In this document: in pieces, positions 35,986 to 45,002 of the stretch | How positions within the stretch are numbered: the first letter of the stretch is position 1 | How the letters are laid out: each line of letters begins with the position of its first letter | Assembly (NCBI GenBank): GCA_020635695.1 | Contig: JACJZH010000007.1 | Coordinates: 1 to 64,000 of the forward strand | DNA length: 64,000 nucleotides | Source: Flavobacteriales bacterium | GTDB lineage: Bacteria; Bacteroidota; Bacteroidia; Flavobacteriales_F; PHOS-HE28 | Reading direction: 5' to 3' | Position numbers and translations under genes: made by a program | The notes under the pieces: model-generated | Told to the model about the DNA's origin: nothing | The model's database searches: none | Seen by the model: only the letters and a program-made list of their open reading frames with translations

Positions 35986-37445
35986 AGCTGCTGCGCGACA
36001 TCCTATACAAGGCACGCATCGAGCAGGTGGTCGGGGCGACCAACACCGCCATCGAGCACATCGCGTTCGATAGCCGCGAGGTGGTGCCCTTCACCGCCTT
36101 CGTGGCCGTGCCCGGCACGCGCGTGGACGGGCACGATTTCATTGCGAAGGCGGTGGAGAGCGGCGCGATCGCAGTGATCTGCGAGCGGCTGCCGGAGGAG
36201 CGGAAGGATGGGGTGACCTATGTACGGGTGGCCGATAGTGCCGAGGCGCTCGCCATCATGGCGGCCAACTTCCACGATCACCCGGCCCGGAAACTGAAGC
36301 TCGTGGGTGTCACTGGCACCAATGGCAAGACCAGTGTGGCCACGCTGCTGCACCGGTTGTACCGCACCCTGGGCAGAAGGCCGGTCTGATCAGCACCGTG
36401 GAGGTACGCATCGGGAAACCGCGTGGTGCCCGCCACGCACACCACGCCGGACGCGTTGAGCCTGAACGCCCTGCTGGCGGAGATGGTCGCCGAGCGCTGC
36501 TCCCATTGCTTCATGGAGGTCAGCAGTCATGCGGTGGTGCAGGAGCGCATCACCGGATTGGACTTCGCGGTGGCGGTGTTCACCAACATCACGCACGACC
36601 ACCTCGATTACCACGGCACGTTCGACAACTACATCAAGGCGAAGAAGCGCTTCTTCGACCAGCTGCCGGAAGGGGCCGTGGCGTTGGTGAACGCGGACGA
36701 CGACCACAGCGCGGTGATGGTGCAGAACACCCGGGCCGGGAAGCGCTCGTTCGGGGTGCGCAGCATGGCCGACCACCACGCACGTGTGGTGGAGAACCAG
36801 CTGACCGGTCTTCACCTGAACATCGACGGGCACGACGTGTACACGCGCCTGGTCGGGGCCTTCAACGCGAGCAACCTGCTGGCGGTGTATGCCGTGGCCG
36901 TGGTGCTGGGCGAGGCGCCGCTCACGGTGCTCACCGCGCTCAGCGACCTGGAGCCGCCCCGTGGTCGCTTCCAGGTGGTGCGAGGACCCGACGGCGTGCT
37001 CGGCATCGTGGACTACGCACACACGCCCGATGCGCTGAAGAACGTGTTGAGCACGCTCTCCGACGTGGCCGTGGGCGAGCAACGGGTGATCACCGTGGTG
37101 GGCTGCGGAGGCGATCGGGACCGGGCCAAACGCCCCGTGATGGCCCGCATCGCGGTCGAGCTCAGCGACAAGGTGGTGCTCACCAGCGACAATCCGCGCA
37201 GCGAGGATCCCGCGGCCATCATCGAGGAGATGCGCGAAGGGATCCAGCCTGCGGATGCGGGACGCGTGTTCGCGAACACCGACCGGAAGGAGGCCATCCG
37301 CATGGCCTGCGGCATGGCCGCTCCCGGCGATGTGGTGCTGGTGGCCGGCAAGGGCCACGAGACCTACCAGGAGATCCGTGGGGAGCGGCACCCCTTCGAC
37401 GATGCCGCCGTGCTGAAGGAGACCCTTGAACTCACCCGACGCTGA
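35982..37445 (+). CDS. murE: UDP-MurNAc-L-Ala-D-Glu:meso-DAP ligase (two compensating frameshifts)
   Basis: A Mur ligase of about 487 residues that adds the third peptide residue. The ATP motif is GVTGTNGKTSVA near residue 110. The sequence DNPRSEDP is the DNPR signature for meso-diaminopimelate, so the wall is predicted to be mDAP type. Two indels 40 bases apart interrupt the frame: one A missing near 36377 (should read GRKAGLISTVE) and one A extra near 36416 (should read RIGNRVVPATHTTPD). Between them the stop TGA is artificial. Other motifs (EVSSHAVVQERI, TNITHDHLDYHGTFDNY, DYAHTPDALK) are intact. Confidence 0.95.
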
Positions 37446-38692
37446 TGTTGTACCACCTGTTCAAGGCCATCGGATACAGCCTTCCCGGCACGGGGGTGTT
37501 CAGCTACATCACCTTCCGCGCGGGCATGGCGGTGTTCGTGTCATTGCTCATCTCGTTGTGGTTCGGCAAGGGCATCATCCGGCTCCTGCAACGCCGGCAG
37601 GTGGGCGAGACCGTGCGCGACCTCGGGCTGGAGGGCCAGCTGAGCAAGCAGGGCACGCCGACCATGGGCGGGCTCATCATCCTCGCCGCCATCCTGATCC
37701 CCACGCTGCTGTTCGCGCGGCTCGACAACATCTACATCATCCTGCTGCTCGTGGCCACCGTGTGGCTGGGCACCATCGGGTTCATCGATGACTACATCAA
37801 GGTCTTCAAGAAGGACAAGCGCGGGCTCGCCGGCAAGTTCAAGGTGATCGGCCAGGTGGGCATCGGGCTCATCGTGGGGCTCACGGTGTACTTCCATCCC
37901 GGCATCCGCACCAAGGTGGAGGTGCCCGAGGTGCTGGCCCAGCAGTTCGACGAGCGCGAGATCACCACGTTCACCGAGGACAACGGACAGGTACACTACC
38001 TCCTGGACCGCAAGTCGCCGAACACCACCATCCCCTTCGTGAAGGGGAACGAGTTCAACTATTCCAGCCTGCTGGGGTGGATCTCGCACGAGGCCAGGGA
38101 GTACACCTGGCTGCTCTACGTGGCCATCGTCATCTTCATCATCACCGCGGTCAGCAACGGGGCCAACATGACCGATGGCCTGGACGGTCTGGCCACGGGC
38201 ACCTCGGCGATCATGGTGCTCACGCTGGGCATCCTGGCCTACCTGAGCGGCAACATCATCTTCTCACAGTACCTGGACATCATGTACATCCCCGGCAGCG
38301 GGGAGATGGTGGTGTTCATCGGTGCCATGGCCGGGGCCTGCATCGGCTTCCTCTGGTACAACGCCTATCCCGCGCAGGTCTTCATGGGCGATACCGGAAG
38401 CCTGGCACTGGGCGGCATCATCGCCACGCTGGCCATCCTGGTGCGCAAGGAGCTGCTGATCCCCGTGCTGTGCGGGGTCTTCCTGGTGGAGAACCTCTCC
38501 GTGATGCTGCAGGTGGGCTGGTTCAAGTACACCAAGCGGAAGTACGGGGAGGGGCGGAGGATCTTCCGGATGTCACCGCTGCACCACCACTACCAGAAGC
38601 TGGGCATCCACGAGAGCAAGATCGTGTCGCGCTTCTGGATCGCGGGCATCATGCTCGCCGTGCTGTCCATCGTCACCCTCAAGCTCCGATGA
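37445..38692 (+). CDS. mraY: Phospho-N-acetylmuramoyl-pentapeptide transferase
   Basis: A 415-residue polytopic membrane enzyme making lipid I from UDP-MurNAc-pentapeptide and undecaprenyl phosphate. Signatures include KQGTPTMGGLIIL, GFIDDYIKVFK, SNGANMTDGLDGLATG (the catalytic Asp region), FMGDTGSLALGG and HHHYQKLGIHESKIVSRFW. About ten helices alternate along the chain. The insert between about residues 155 and 200 (VEVPEVLAQQFDEREIT) is longer than in Proteobacteria, as in other Bacteroidota. It overlaps murE by one base (TGATG) and murD by four (ATGA). The frame is intact. Confidence 0.97.
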   Translation: MLYHLFKAIGYSLPGTGVFSYITFRAGMAVFVSLLISLWFGKGIIRLLQRRQVGETVRDLGLEGQLSKQGTPTMGGLIILAAILIPTLLFARLDNIYIILLLVATVWLGTIGFIDDYIKVFKKDKRGLAGKFKVIGQVGIGLIVGLTVYFHPGIRTKVEVPEVLAQQFDEREITTFTEDNGQVHYLLDRKSPNTTIPFVKGNEFNYSSLLGWISHEAREYTWLLYVAIVIFIITAVSNGANMTDGLDGLATGTSAIMVLTLGILAYLSGNIIFSQYLDIMYIPGSGEMVVFIGAMAGACIGFLWYNAYPAQVFMGDTGSLALGGIIATLAILVRKELLIPVLCGVFLVENLSVMLQVGWFKYTKRKYGEGRRIFRMSPLHHHYQKLGIHESKIVSRFWIAGIMLAVLSIVTLKLR

Positions 38693-40023
38693 AGCGGCTC
38701 ACCATACTCGGGGCGAAGGAGAGCGGCATGGGTGCGGCCCTGCTCGCGAAGCGCCGTGGGCTGGAGGTGTTCGTCAGTGATGCCGGCCCGATCGGTGAGG
38801 CACAACGGACGCTGCTGAAGCAGGAGGACATCGCCTTCGAGGAGGGCGGGCACACCCTGGAGCGTGTGCTGGACACCGACGAACTGCTGAAGAGCCCAGG
38901 CATTCCCCAGGAAGCGGCCGTGGTGCGTGCAGCCCGCGAACGGGGGGTCCCGGTGATCGGGGAGATCGAGTTCGCTTCACGCTATACCAACGCACCGGTC
39001 ATCGGCATCACCGGCAGCAATGGGAAGACCACCACCACGCTGCTCACCCATCACATCCTGACCAGGGCCGGTCTCGATGCGGGCCTGGGCGGCAACGTGG
39101 GGCGCAGCTGGGCGGGCCTGCTGGCCGATCGCGACCACGCCTGGTGGGTGCTCGAGCTGAGCAGCTTCCAGCTGGACGACGTGAAGGACTTCAAGCCGCA
39201 CATCGCCGTGCTGCTCAACATCACCCCTGACCATCTGGACCGCTACGGCGGAAGCATGGAGCGCTACGCCGACAGCAAGTTCCGGATCGGCCTCACACAG
39301 GGTCCGGAGGACCACTTCATCCACTGCGCGGACGATGCAGTGATCGGAAAGGGGCTGGAACGCCACGCCCTGAAGGCCCGCCGCTGGCCCTTCTCCATTG
39401 AGCGCGAACTGGAGCAGGGCGCCTACCTCAAGAACGACGAGATCCACATACACACCGACCAAAACACGTTCCACATGTCCATCCTCGAACTCGCCCTGCA
39501 AGGCAGGCACAACGTGTACAACTCCATGGCCGCGGGGATCGCCGCGCGGGTGCTCGAGATCCGCAAGGAGGTCGTGCGCGAGAGCCTCAGCGATTTCCAG
39601 AACGTCGAACACCGCCTGGAGCACGTGGCCCTCGTGAACGGCATCGAGTTCATCAACGATTCCAAGGCCACCAACGTGAACTCCACCTGGTACGCCCTGG
39701 AGAGCATGGACAAGCCGGTGATCTGGATCGTCGGCGGGGTGGACAAGGGGAACGACTACGATGCGCTGATGGAGCTGGTGCGCGGTCGCGTGAAGGCGAT
39801 CATCTGCCTGGGCACCGACAACGCCAAGCTGCACGAGGCCTTCGGCGGCCTTGGCAAGCCGATGACCGACGCGGCTTCCGCGCAGCAGGCCGTGCAGGCC
39901 GCCTACGACCTGGGTGAGCCGGGTGACGTGGTGCTGCTCTCTCCGGCCTGCGCCTCCTTCGACCTGTTCGAGAACTACGAGGACCGTGGCCGCCGCTTCA
40001 AGGCGGCGGTGCGCGGGCTCTGA
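38689..40023 (+). CDS. murD: UDP-N-acetylmuramoylalanine:D-glutamate ligase
   Basis: A 444-residue Mur ligase adding D-Glu. The N-terminal Rossmann part is KRLTILGAKESGMGAALLA; the ATP motif GITGSNGKTTTTLLTHH is near residue 105; NITPDHLDRYG is present. The C-terminal ligase domain has INDSKATNVNST and LLSPACASFDLFENYEDRG, which hold the Lys, Thr and Ser residues used for substrate binding. The frame is intact. The next gene repeats the C-terminal third of this protein in diverged form. Confidence 0.96.
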   Translation: MKRLTILGAKESGMGAALLAKRRGLEVFVSDAGPIGEAQRTLLKQEDIAFEEGGHTLERVLDTDELLKSPGIPQEAAVVRAARERGVPVIGEIEFASRYTNAPVIGITGSNGKTTTTLLTHHILTRAGLDAGLGGNVGRSWAGLLADRDHAWWVLELSSFQLDDVKDFKPHIAVLLNITPDHLDRYGGSMERYADSKFRIGLTQGPEDHFIHCADDAVIGKGLERHALKARRWPFSIERELEQGAYLKNDEIHIHTDQNTFHMSILELALQGRHNVYNSMAAGIAARVLEIRKEVVRESLSDFQNVEHRLEHVALVNGIEFINDSKATNVNSTWYALESMDKPVIWIVGGVDKGNDYDALMELVRGRVKAIICLGTDNAKLHEAFGGLGKPMTDAASAQQAVQAAYDLGEPGDVVLLSPACASFDLFENYEDRGRRFKAAVRGL

Positions 40024-40029
40024 ACCCGA

Positions 40030-40542
40030 ATGACCATGGACCAAGGAAAGCAGAAGTCACTGACCGGCGCCCTGGACGCGCTGGTGCAGGCACGTCGCTC
40101 GGCGCTGGAGCAGGTGCGTTCCATGCCGCACCAGATGGAGCCGGTGCGTGATGTGGACGGGGTGGCCTTCGTGAACGATTCCCGGGCCACGTTCCTGGAT
40201 GCCACGCTCGAGAGCCTGCGTGGAGTGGATGCCCGGGTGGTGTGGATCGCCGGCGCGCTTCCCGCGGACGTGTCACGCGGCCCCGTCAAGGAATTCCTCC
40301 GGGAGAAGCTCTCCGCGCTGGTGCTGTTCGGTGCCGAGCTGGAGCAGGGCATCGAGAGCCTGGAGCCCTTGGTGGAGCGGGTCTATGTGGCCGAGGAACT
40401 GCGAACGGCGGTCTTCCTGGCCCGCGAGCTGGCCATGGATGGGGAGGTCGTGCTCTTCAGCCCGGCATGCCCCAGCGGCCCTGAACACGCGAACTACGAG
40501 GAACGCGGCAGCGCCTTCCGGCAGGCCGTGCGCGATCTCTGA
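40030..40542 (+). CDS. Orphan MurD C-terminal-domain-like protein
   Basis: A 170-residue protein that aligns along its length with the C-terminal third of MurD encoded just upstream. The pairs are VNDSRAT (residues 49-54) with INDSKAT, VWIAGALPADV with IWIVGGVDKGN, and VLFSPACPSGPEHANYEERGSAFRQAVRDL with the matching MurD tail. It lacks the UDP-binding and P-loop ATPase domains, so it cannot act as a ligase alone. The catalytic-site Lys is Arg and the Phe before ENYE is His. It sits between murD and ftsW in a tight operon, is frame-intact and keeps the key SPAC motif, so it appears selected. A regulatory, scaffold or UDP-muropeptide-binding role is possible; the homology is seen, the role is inferred. 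Confidence 0.8.
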   Translation: MTMDQGKQKSLTGALDALVQARRSALEQVRSMPHQMEPVRDVDGVAFVNDSRATFLDATLESLRGVDARVVWIAGALPADVSRGPVKEFLREKLSALVLFGAELEQGIESLEPLVERVYVAEELRTAVFLARELAMDGEVVLFSPACPSGPEHANYEERGSAFRQAVRDL

Positions 40543-40550
40543 ACCCGGAC

Positions 40551-41732
40551 ATGCAGGCCCTCTTCCACAACCACCTGCGCGGCGACCGGACCATCTGGAT
40601 GGTGGCCCTGATCCTGGGCGTCATCAGCCTGCTGGCGGTGTACAGCTCCATCGCTTCGCTGGCGGTGAAGCACGATGGGGGCACGGGGCGCTTCCTGTTC
40701 AAGCACCTGCTGATGCTGGCGAGCGGTGGCCTGATCATGTACTGGGCCAGCCGCCTGAAGCATGGCATCTATTCGCGGCTCTCGCAGCTGTTGCTCGGCC
40801 TCACCGCCGGGCTCCTGCTGCTCACCCTGCTCACCGGGTCCAACATCAACGATGCCTCGCGCTGGCTCCGGATCCCGCTGCTGGGCGTCACGTTCCAGAC
40901 CAGCGACCTGGCGAAGGTGGTGCTGGTCGTGTACGTGGCGCGGGCCCTGGCGAAGTACCGGGAGGAACTGGGCGACATCCGCGTGGTGGTGCGCCATGTG
41001 CTGCTGCCCGTGCTGGTGATCTGCGGCCTGATCCTGCCGGCCAACTTCAGCACCGCCGCCGTGCTCTTCGCGGTCTGCTTCCTGCTGATGTTCGTCGGCG
41101 GTGTTCCGGTGAAGCACCTGTTCACCTTCGTGGCACTGGCCGTTGCCGGGTTCGCCCTGCTGCTCGTGCTGTCGAAGTCCTTCCCCGGTCTGCTTCCCCG
41201 CATCGACACCTGGGTGACCCGCATCGAGAGCTTCGGGGTGGACGATCACGAGGCGAACTACCAGGTGGAGCATGCCAAGATCGCCATCGCCTCCGGTGGC
41301 GTGCTGCCCAACGGTCCGGGCACGGGTGCCTCGCGCAACTTCCTGCCGCACCCTTACTCGGACATGATCTACGCCTTCATCGTGGAGGAGTACGGTTCGC
41401 TGTTCGGTGGCGTGGGCCTGGTGCTGCTGTACCTGATCCTGCTCTTCCGGGCGGTGCGCATCGCCTACCGTTGCGAGAAACCCTTCGGGGCGCTGGTGGC
41501 GATGGGGCTGGCCACGCTGCTGGTGTTGCAGGCCCTGATCAACATGGCCGTGGCGGTGAACCTGGTCCCGGTGACGGGTCAGCCGCTGCCGCTCGTGAGC
41601 ATGGGGGGCACCTCCATCTGGTTCACCTGCCTGGCCATCGGCATCGTGCTCAGTGTGAGCCGCGCGGTGTACGACAACGAGAACGAAGCATCGGAGCAAC
41701 GTGGAGCGCGGAGAACAACGGTCATCGCTTAG
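40551..41732 (+). CDS. ftsW: Septal peptidoglycan polymerase FtsW
   Basis: A 393-residue SEDS-family membrane glycosyltransferase with about ten helices. Family marks are SSIASLAVKHDGG in the first loop, NDASRWLRIPLLGVTFQTSDLAKVVLVVYVARAL, the long extracellular loop with HAKIAIASGGVLPNGPGTGASRNFLPHPYSDMIYAFIVEEYG, and VNLVPVTGQPLPLVSMGGTS. Pairing with ftsI in one operon marks it as the division enzyme rather than RodA. It starts 8 bases after the orphan gene and overlaps the predicted murG start. Confidence 0.95.
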   Translation: MQALFHNHLRGDRTIWMVALILGVISLLAVYSSIASLAVKHDGGTGRFLFKHLLMLASGGLIMYWASRLKHGIYSRLSQLLLGLTAGLLLLTLLTGSNINDASRWLRIPLLGVTFQTSDLAKVVLVVYVARALAKYREELGDIRVVVRHVLLPVLVICGLILPANFSTAAVLFAVCFLLMFVGGVPVKHLFTFVALAVAGFALLLVLSKSFPGLLPRIDTWVTRIESFGVDDHEANYQVEHAKIAIASGGVLPNGPGTGASRNFLPHPYSDMIYAFIVEEYGSLFGGVGLVLLYLILLFRAVRIAYRCEKPFGALVAMGLATLLVLQALINMAVAVNLVPVTGQPLPLVSMGGTSIWFTCLAIGIVLSVSRAVYDNENEASEQRGARRTTVIA

Positions 41733-42822
41733 GGTCATGATCAGCGGAGGAGGCACCGGCGGACACATCTTCCCGGCCATCGCCATCGCGAATGCCGTGA
41801 AGGAACTGCGTCCCGACGCGGAGTTCCTGTTCGTGGGTGCCGAAGGGAAGATGGAGATGACCAAGGTCCCCGAGGCGGGCTACCCCATCGAGGCGCTCCC
41901 GATCCGTGGCTTCCAACGGCACGCCCCCTGGCGCAACATCGGACTTCCATGGCGGGTGCTGAAGAGCCTTTGGAAGGCACGCCGATTGGTCCGCCGCTTC
42001 CGGCCGCATGTGGCGGTGGGCGTGGGCGGGTACGCCTCCGGTCCGACCCTGGCCGCCGCCCAACGCGCCGGAGTGCCCACGCTGGTGCAGGAGCAGAACA
42101 GCTTCCCCGGGGCCACCAATCGCATGCTCGCCAAGCGCGCCGATCGCATCTGCGTGGCCTATGAGGGGATGGACCGTTGGTTCCCCAGGGAGAAGGTCCT
42201 GCTCACCGGCAACCCGGTCCGGCAGGAAGTGGTGCGGCTCGCCGGGAAGGGCCCGCGGGGACTGGAGCATTTCGGCCTGCGTGAGGATGCTCCCGTCGTG
42301 CTGGTCACTGGTGGAAGCCTCGGTGCACGCGGCATCAACCGGGGCATCAAGGCCGCCCTGCCGGCACTGAAGGCCGCAGGCGCACAGGTGATCTGGCAGA
42401 CCGGCACCGTGTTCCAGCAGGAAGCCGCGAAGGCGGTGCAGGAACTGGGCTTCAGCGATTGCCACGTCCATCCGTTCCTCGCGCGCATGGACCTGGCCTA
42501 TGCCGTGGCGGACCTGGTGGTGGCACGCGCCGGGGCCATCAGCGTGAGCGAGCTCTGCCTGGTGCAGCGGCCGGCGATCCTGGTGCCGTTGCCCACCGCT
42601 GCGGAGGACCACCAGACGCGCAATGCACGCGCCCTGAGCGACCGCGGAGCCGCCATGCTCGTGCAGGACGCGAACACGGAACAGGAACTCGGCCCCGCCA
42701 TCCTGGGGCTGCTCGGAGATGAACAGGAACGTGATCGGATGAGCGCGGCCATGGCCGCCATGGGCGTACAGAACGCCGCCGAGGCCATCGCTTCCGAAGT
42801 GGTCAGACTGGCACGCGCATGA
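41701..42822 (+). CDS. murG: UDP-GlcNAc:lipid I N-acetylglucosaminyltransferase
   Basis: A 373-residue GT-B enzyme producing lipid II at the inner face of the membrane. The N-terminal signature is RVMISGGGTGGHIFPAIAIANA, followed by GVGGYASGPTLAAA and TLVQEQNSFPGATNR. The donor site is VLVTGGSLGARGINRG, and the C-terminal part has ADLVVARAGAISVSELCL and PLPTAAEDHQTRNA. Start GTG 41701 keeps the first beta strand (SLRVMISGGG); ATG 41737 is possible but trims it. The stop overlaps murC (ATGA). Confidence 0.96.
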   Translation: MERGEQRSSLRVMISGGGTGGHIFPAIAIANAVKELRPDAEFLFVGAEGKMEMTKVPEAGYPIEALPIRGFQRHAPWRNIGLPWRVLKSLWKARRLVRRFRPHVAVGVGGYASGPTLAAAQRAGVPTLVQEQNSFPGATNRMLAKRADRICVAYEGMDRWFPREKVLLTGNPVRQEVVRLAGKGPRGLEHFGLREDAPVVLVTGGSLGARGINRGIKAALPALKAAGAQVIWQTGTVFQQEAAKAVQELGFSDCHVHPFLARMDLAYAVADLVVARAGAISVSELCLVQRPAILVPLPTAAEDHQTRNARALSDRGAAMLVQDANTEQELGPAILGLLGDEQERDRMSAAMAAMGVQNAAEAIASEVVRLARA

Positions 42823-44191
42823 GCACGGTCCCACATAGGCTCTTCTTCCTCGGTGTCGGCGGCATCGGCATGAGCGCGCTTGCCCGCTACTTCCTGCACC
42901 GGGGGCATGTGGTGGCCGGCTACGACCGCACGCCTTCGCCGCTCACGCACACCCTGGAACAGGAGGGCATCCACGTCCAGTACGTGGAGGACCCGGAGGC
43001 CATGCCCGCTGATTTCCGCGAGGCGGGAGAGCACGACGTGCTGCTGGTCCGCACGCCGGCGGTGCCCCTGGACAGTCCCTTGTTGCACCATTGGATGCAA
43101 CGGGGCGCGCGCACGATCAAGCGCTCGGAACTGCTGGGCACCATCACCCAGGAACGACGCACCCTGGCGGTGGCAGGCACCCATGGGAAGACCACCGTGA
43201 GCTGCATGCTGGCGCATCTGCTACGGGTGGGTGGTGTGCCCTGCAATGCCTTCCTCGGTGGCATCGCCGCCAACTACGGTACCAACCTGCTCCTGGATGA
43301 GGATGCGATCGTGAACGTGGTGGAGGCGGACGAGTACGACCGCAGCTTCCTGCACCTCCACCCGTCGGAGGCCATCATCACCTCGGTGGATCCCGACCAC
43401 CTGGACATCTACCACACGCCCGAGGCGATGACCGATGCCTACGACACGTTCGCCGACCTGTGCAGCGGACAGGTCCTGGTGCATGAGTCGGCCGCTTCGC
43501 ATTTCCAGGGCCGGGAGCAGGTCTCCGTTTACGGTACCACCTCCGGGCTCCCGATCCGTTCGAGAACATCCGGATCGTGGACGGCACGTACCGCTTCGAT
43601 CTCGTGCTTGACCAGGACAGGCTGGACGACCTGGAGTTGGGCATGCCCGGCAGGCACAACGTGTGGAACGCTTCAGCCGCGTCGGCCATGGCCCTGAACG
43701 TGGGCGTGTCGCAGGAGAAGCTGCGGGAAGGTCTGCGTTCGTTCGCAGGCGTGTACCGGCGTTTCCAGGTGCATGTGAAGGGACCGAAGGCGGTCTACGT
43801 CGACGATTACGCACATCATCCGGTGGAGCTCGCGGCCGCCATCGGGTCGGCCCGTGAACTCCATCCGGGCAGACGGATCACCGGGGTGTTCCAACCGCAC
43901 CTGTTCAGTCGCACGCGCGATCTGGCGGAAGGATTCGCAAAGACCCTTGCCGGGTTGGACCGCCTCGTTCTGCTGCCCATCTATCCTGCACGCGAGGAGC
44001 CCCTGCCGGGCATCGATGCCCAATGGCTCCTGGACCAGGTGCCGCTGAAGGACAAGCTGTTGATCACCCGCGATGAGGTGCCGGCCTGGGTGGACGCACA
44101 GGCCCCGGACGTGCTGCTCACCCTCGGTGCCGGTGATATCGACCGGTTGGTGCCCGACCTCACCCGCATCATGCAACGCCACGCCTCATGA
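42819..44191 (+). CDS. murC: UDP-N-acetylmuramate:L-alanine ligase (one frameshift)
   Basis: A Mur ligase of about 457 residues adding the first amino acid. It has FFLGVGGIGMSALARYFL at the N-terminus, the ATP motif VAGTHGKTTVSCMLAHLL near residue 120, and NVVEADEYDRSFLHLHP and TSVDPDHLDIY. The frame is lost at the CCC 43550-43552, one C short. Repaired, the chain reads GLPDPFENIRIVDGTYRF and continues through GRHNVWNASAASAMAL, VYVDDYAHHPVELAA and FQPHLFSRTRDLAEGF. The start overlaps murG and the stop overlaps ftsQ. Confidence 0.95.
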
Positions 44192-44991
44192 CCAAGCCGA
44201 AGAAGATCCTCCGCATCCTTGGGCGCACTGCGGTGGCCGTGGCCGTGGTGGCCACCCTGGCCTTCGTGGAACGCAGCGCGCGCACCACGCCGGTCACCGA
44301 CGTGGATGTCACCGTGAGCGGAGCGGACGGGGTCCATTTCCTGGATGCACCGGCCGTGCGTCGGATGGTGCTGGACCAGGGCACGGACGTGATCGGTACG
44401 CCGGTCGGTGAGGTGGACCTGTCCGGGTTGGAGGACCGGCTGAACGCCATTCCGGCGGTGGCCCGGGCGAACGTGTACCATGGCATGGACGGCGTGCTGC
44501 AGGTGCAGGTCGAACAGCGTGAACCCATCGTGCGTGTGTTGACCGGCAGTGGTCCCGGGTGCTACCTCGACCGGGATGGCTGGACCTTCCCGACCAGCGA
44601 AGTGCACACCGCGCGGGTGCTGGTGGCCACTGGTCCGGGCGTGCCCGGCACGCTCGCACGGGGAGTGCGGCACGTTCCCACGGACACGCTGCTCTCCAGG
44701 GACCAGGTGGCCATGGGCCTCCATGCGCTTGCGCGCACGATCCACGAGGACCCGTTGCTGGACGCCCTGTTCGACCAGGTGATCGTGACCGCCGCCGGAC
44801 AATTCGAGCTGCTGCCCCGCGTCGGTGGCCAGGTCGTGCTGATCGGTGACGGCAGTGCGCTCAAGCAGCGCTTCAACAAGCTCAAGCAATTCTATGAACA
44901 CGGCATGGCGGGGGGTGATTGGCGCCGATACGAGCGCATCGACCTCCGCTTCACCGACCAGATCGTCTGCACCCAACGCTCAACGCCATAA
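44188..44991 (+). CDS. ftsQ: Cell division protein FtsQ/DivIB-like
   Basis: A 267-residue bitopic protein: a short basic cytoplasmic tail (MTKPKKILRILGR), one membrane helix (TAVAVAVVATLAFVE) and a periplasmic POTRA-like region (DVDVTVSGADGVHFLDAPAVRRMVLDQG) followed by a beta domain (GCYLDRDGWTFPTS through VVLIGDGSALKQRFNKLKQFYEHG). It links FtsL/FtsI/FtsW to FtsA/FtsZ at the septum. Bacteroidota FtsQ sequences diverge strongly, so identity rests on topology, the ERIDLRFTDQIVC ending and the slot between murC and ftsA. Confidence 0.88.
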   Translation: MTKPKKILRILGRTAVAVAVVATLAFVERSARTTPVTDVDVTVSGADGVHFLDAPAVRRMVLDQGTDVIGTPVGEVDLSGLEDRLNAIPAVARANVYHGMDGVLQVQVEQREPIVRVLTGSGPGCYLDRDGWTFPTSEVHTARVLVATGPGVPGTLARGVRHVPTDTLLSRDQVAMGLHALARTIHEDPLLDALFDQVIVTAAGQFELLPRVGGQVVLIGDGSALKQRFNKLKQFYEHGMAGGDWRRYERIDLRFTDQIVCTQRSTP

Positions 44992-45002
44992 AGCCACCCA
45001 CC

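Noticed and set aside
40199..41740. 513-codon frame overlapping the orphan gene and ftsW
   Set aside because: It is a shadow frame of two genes with clear homology; its composition is Arg/Pro/Ala-rich.
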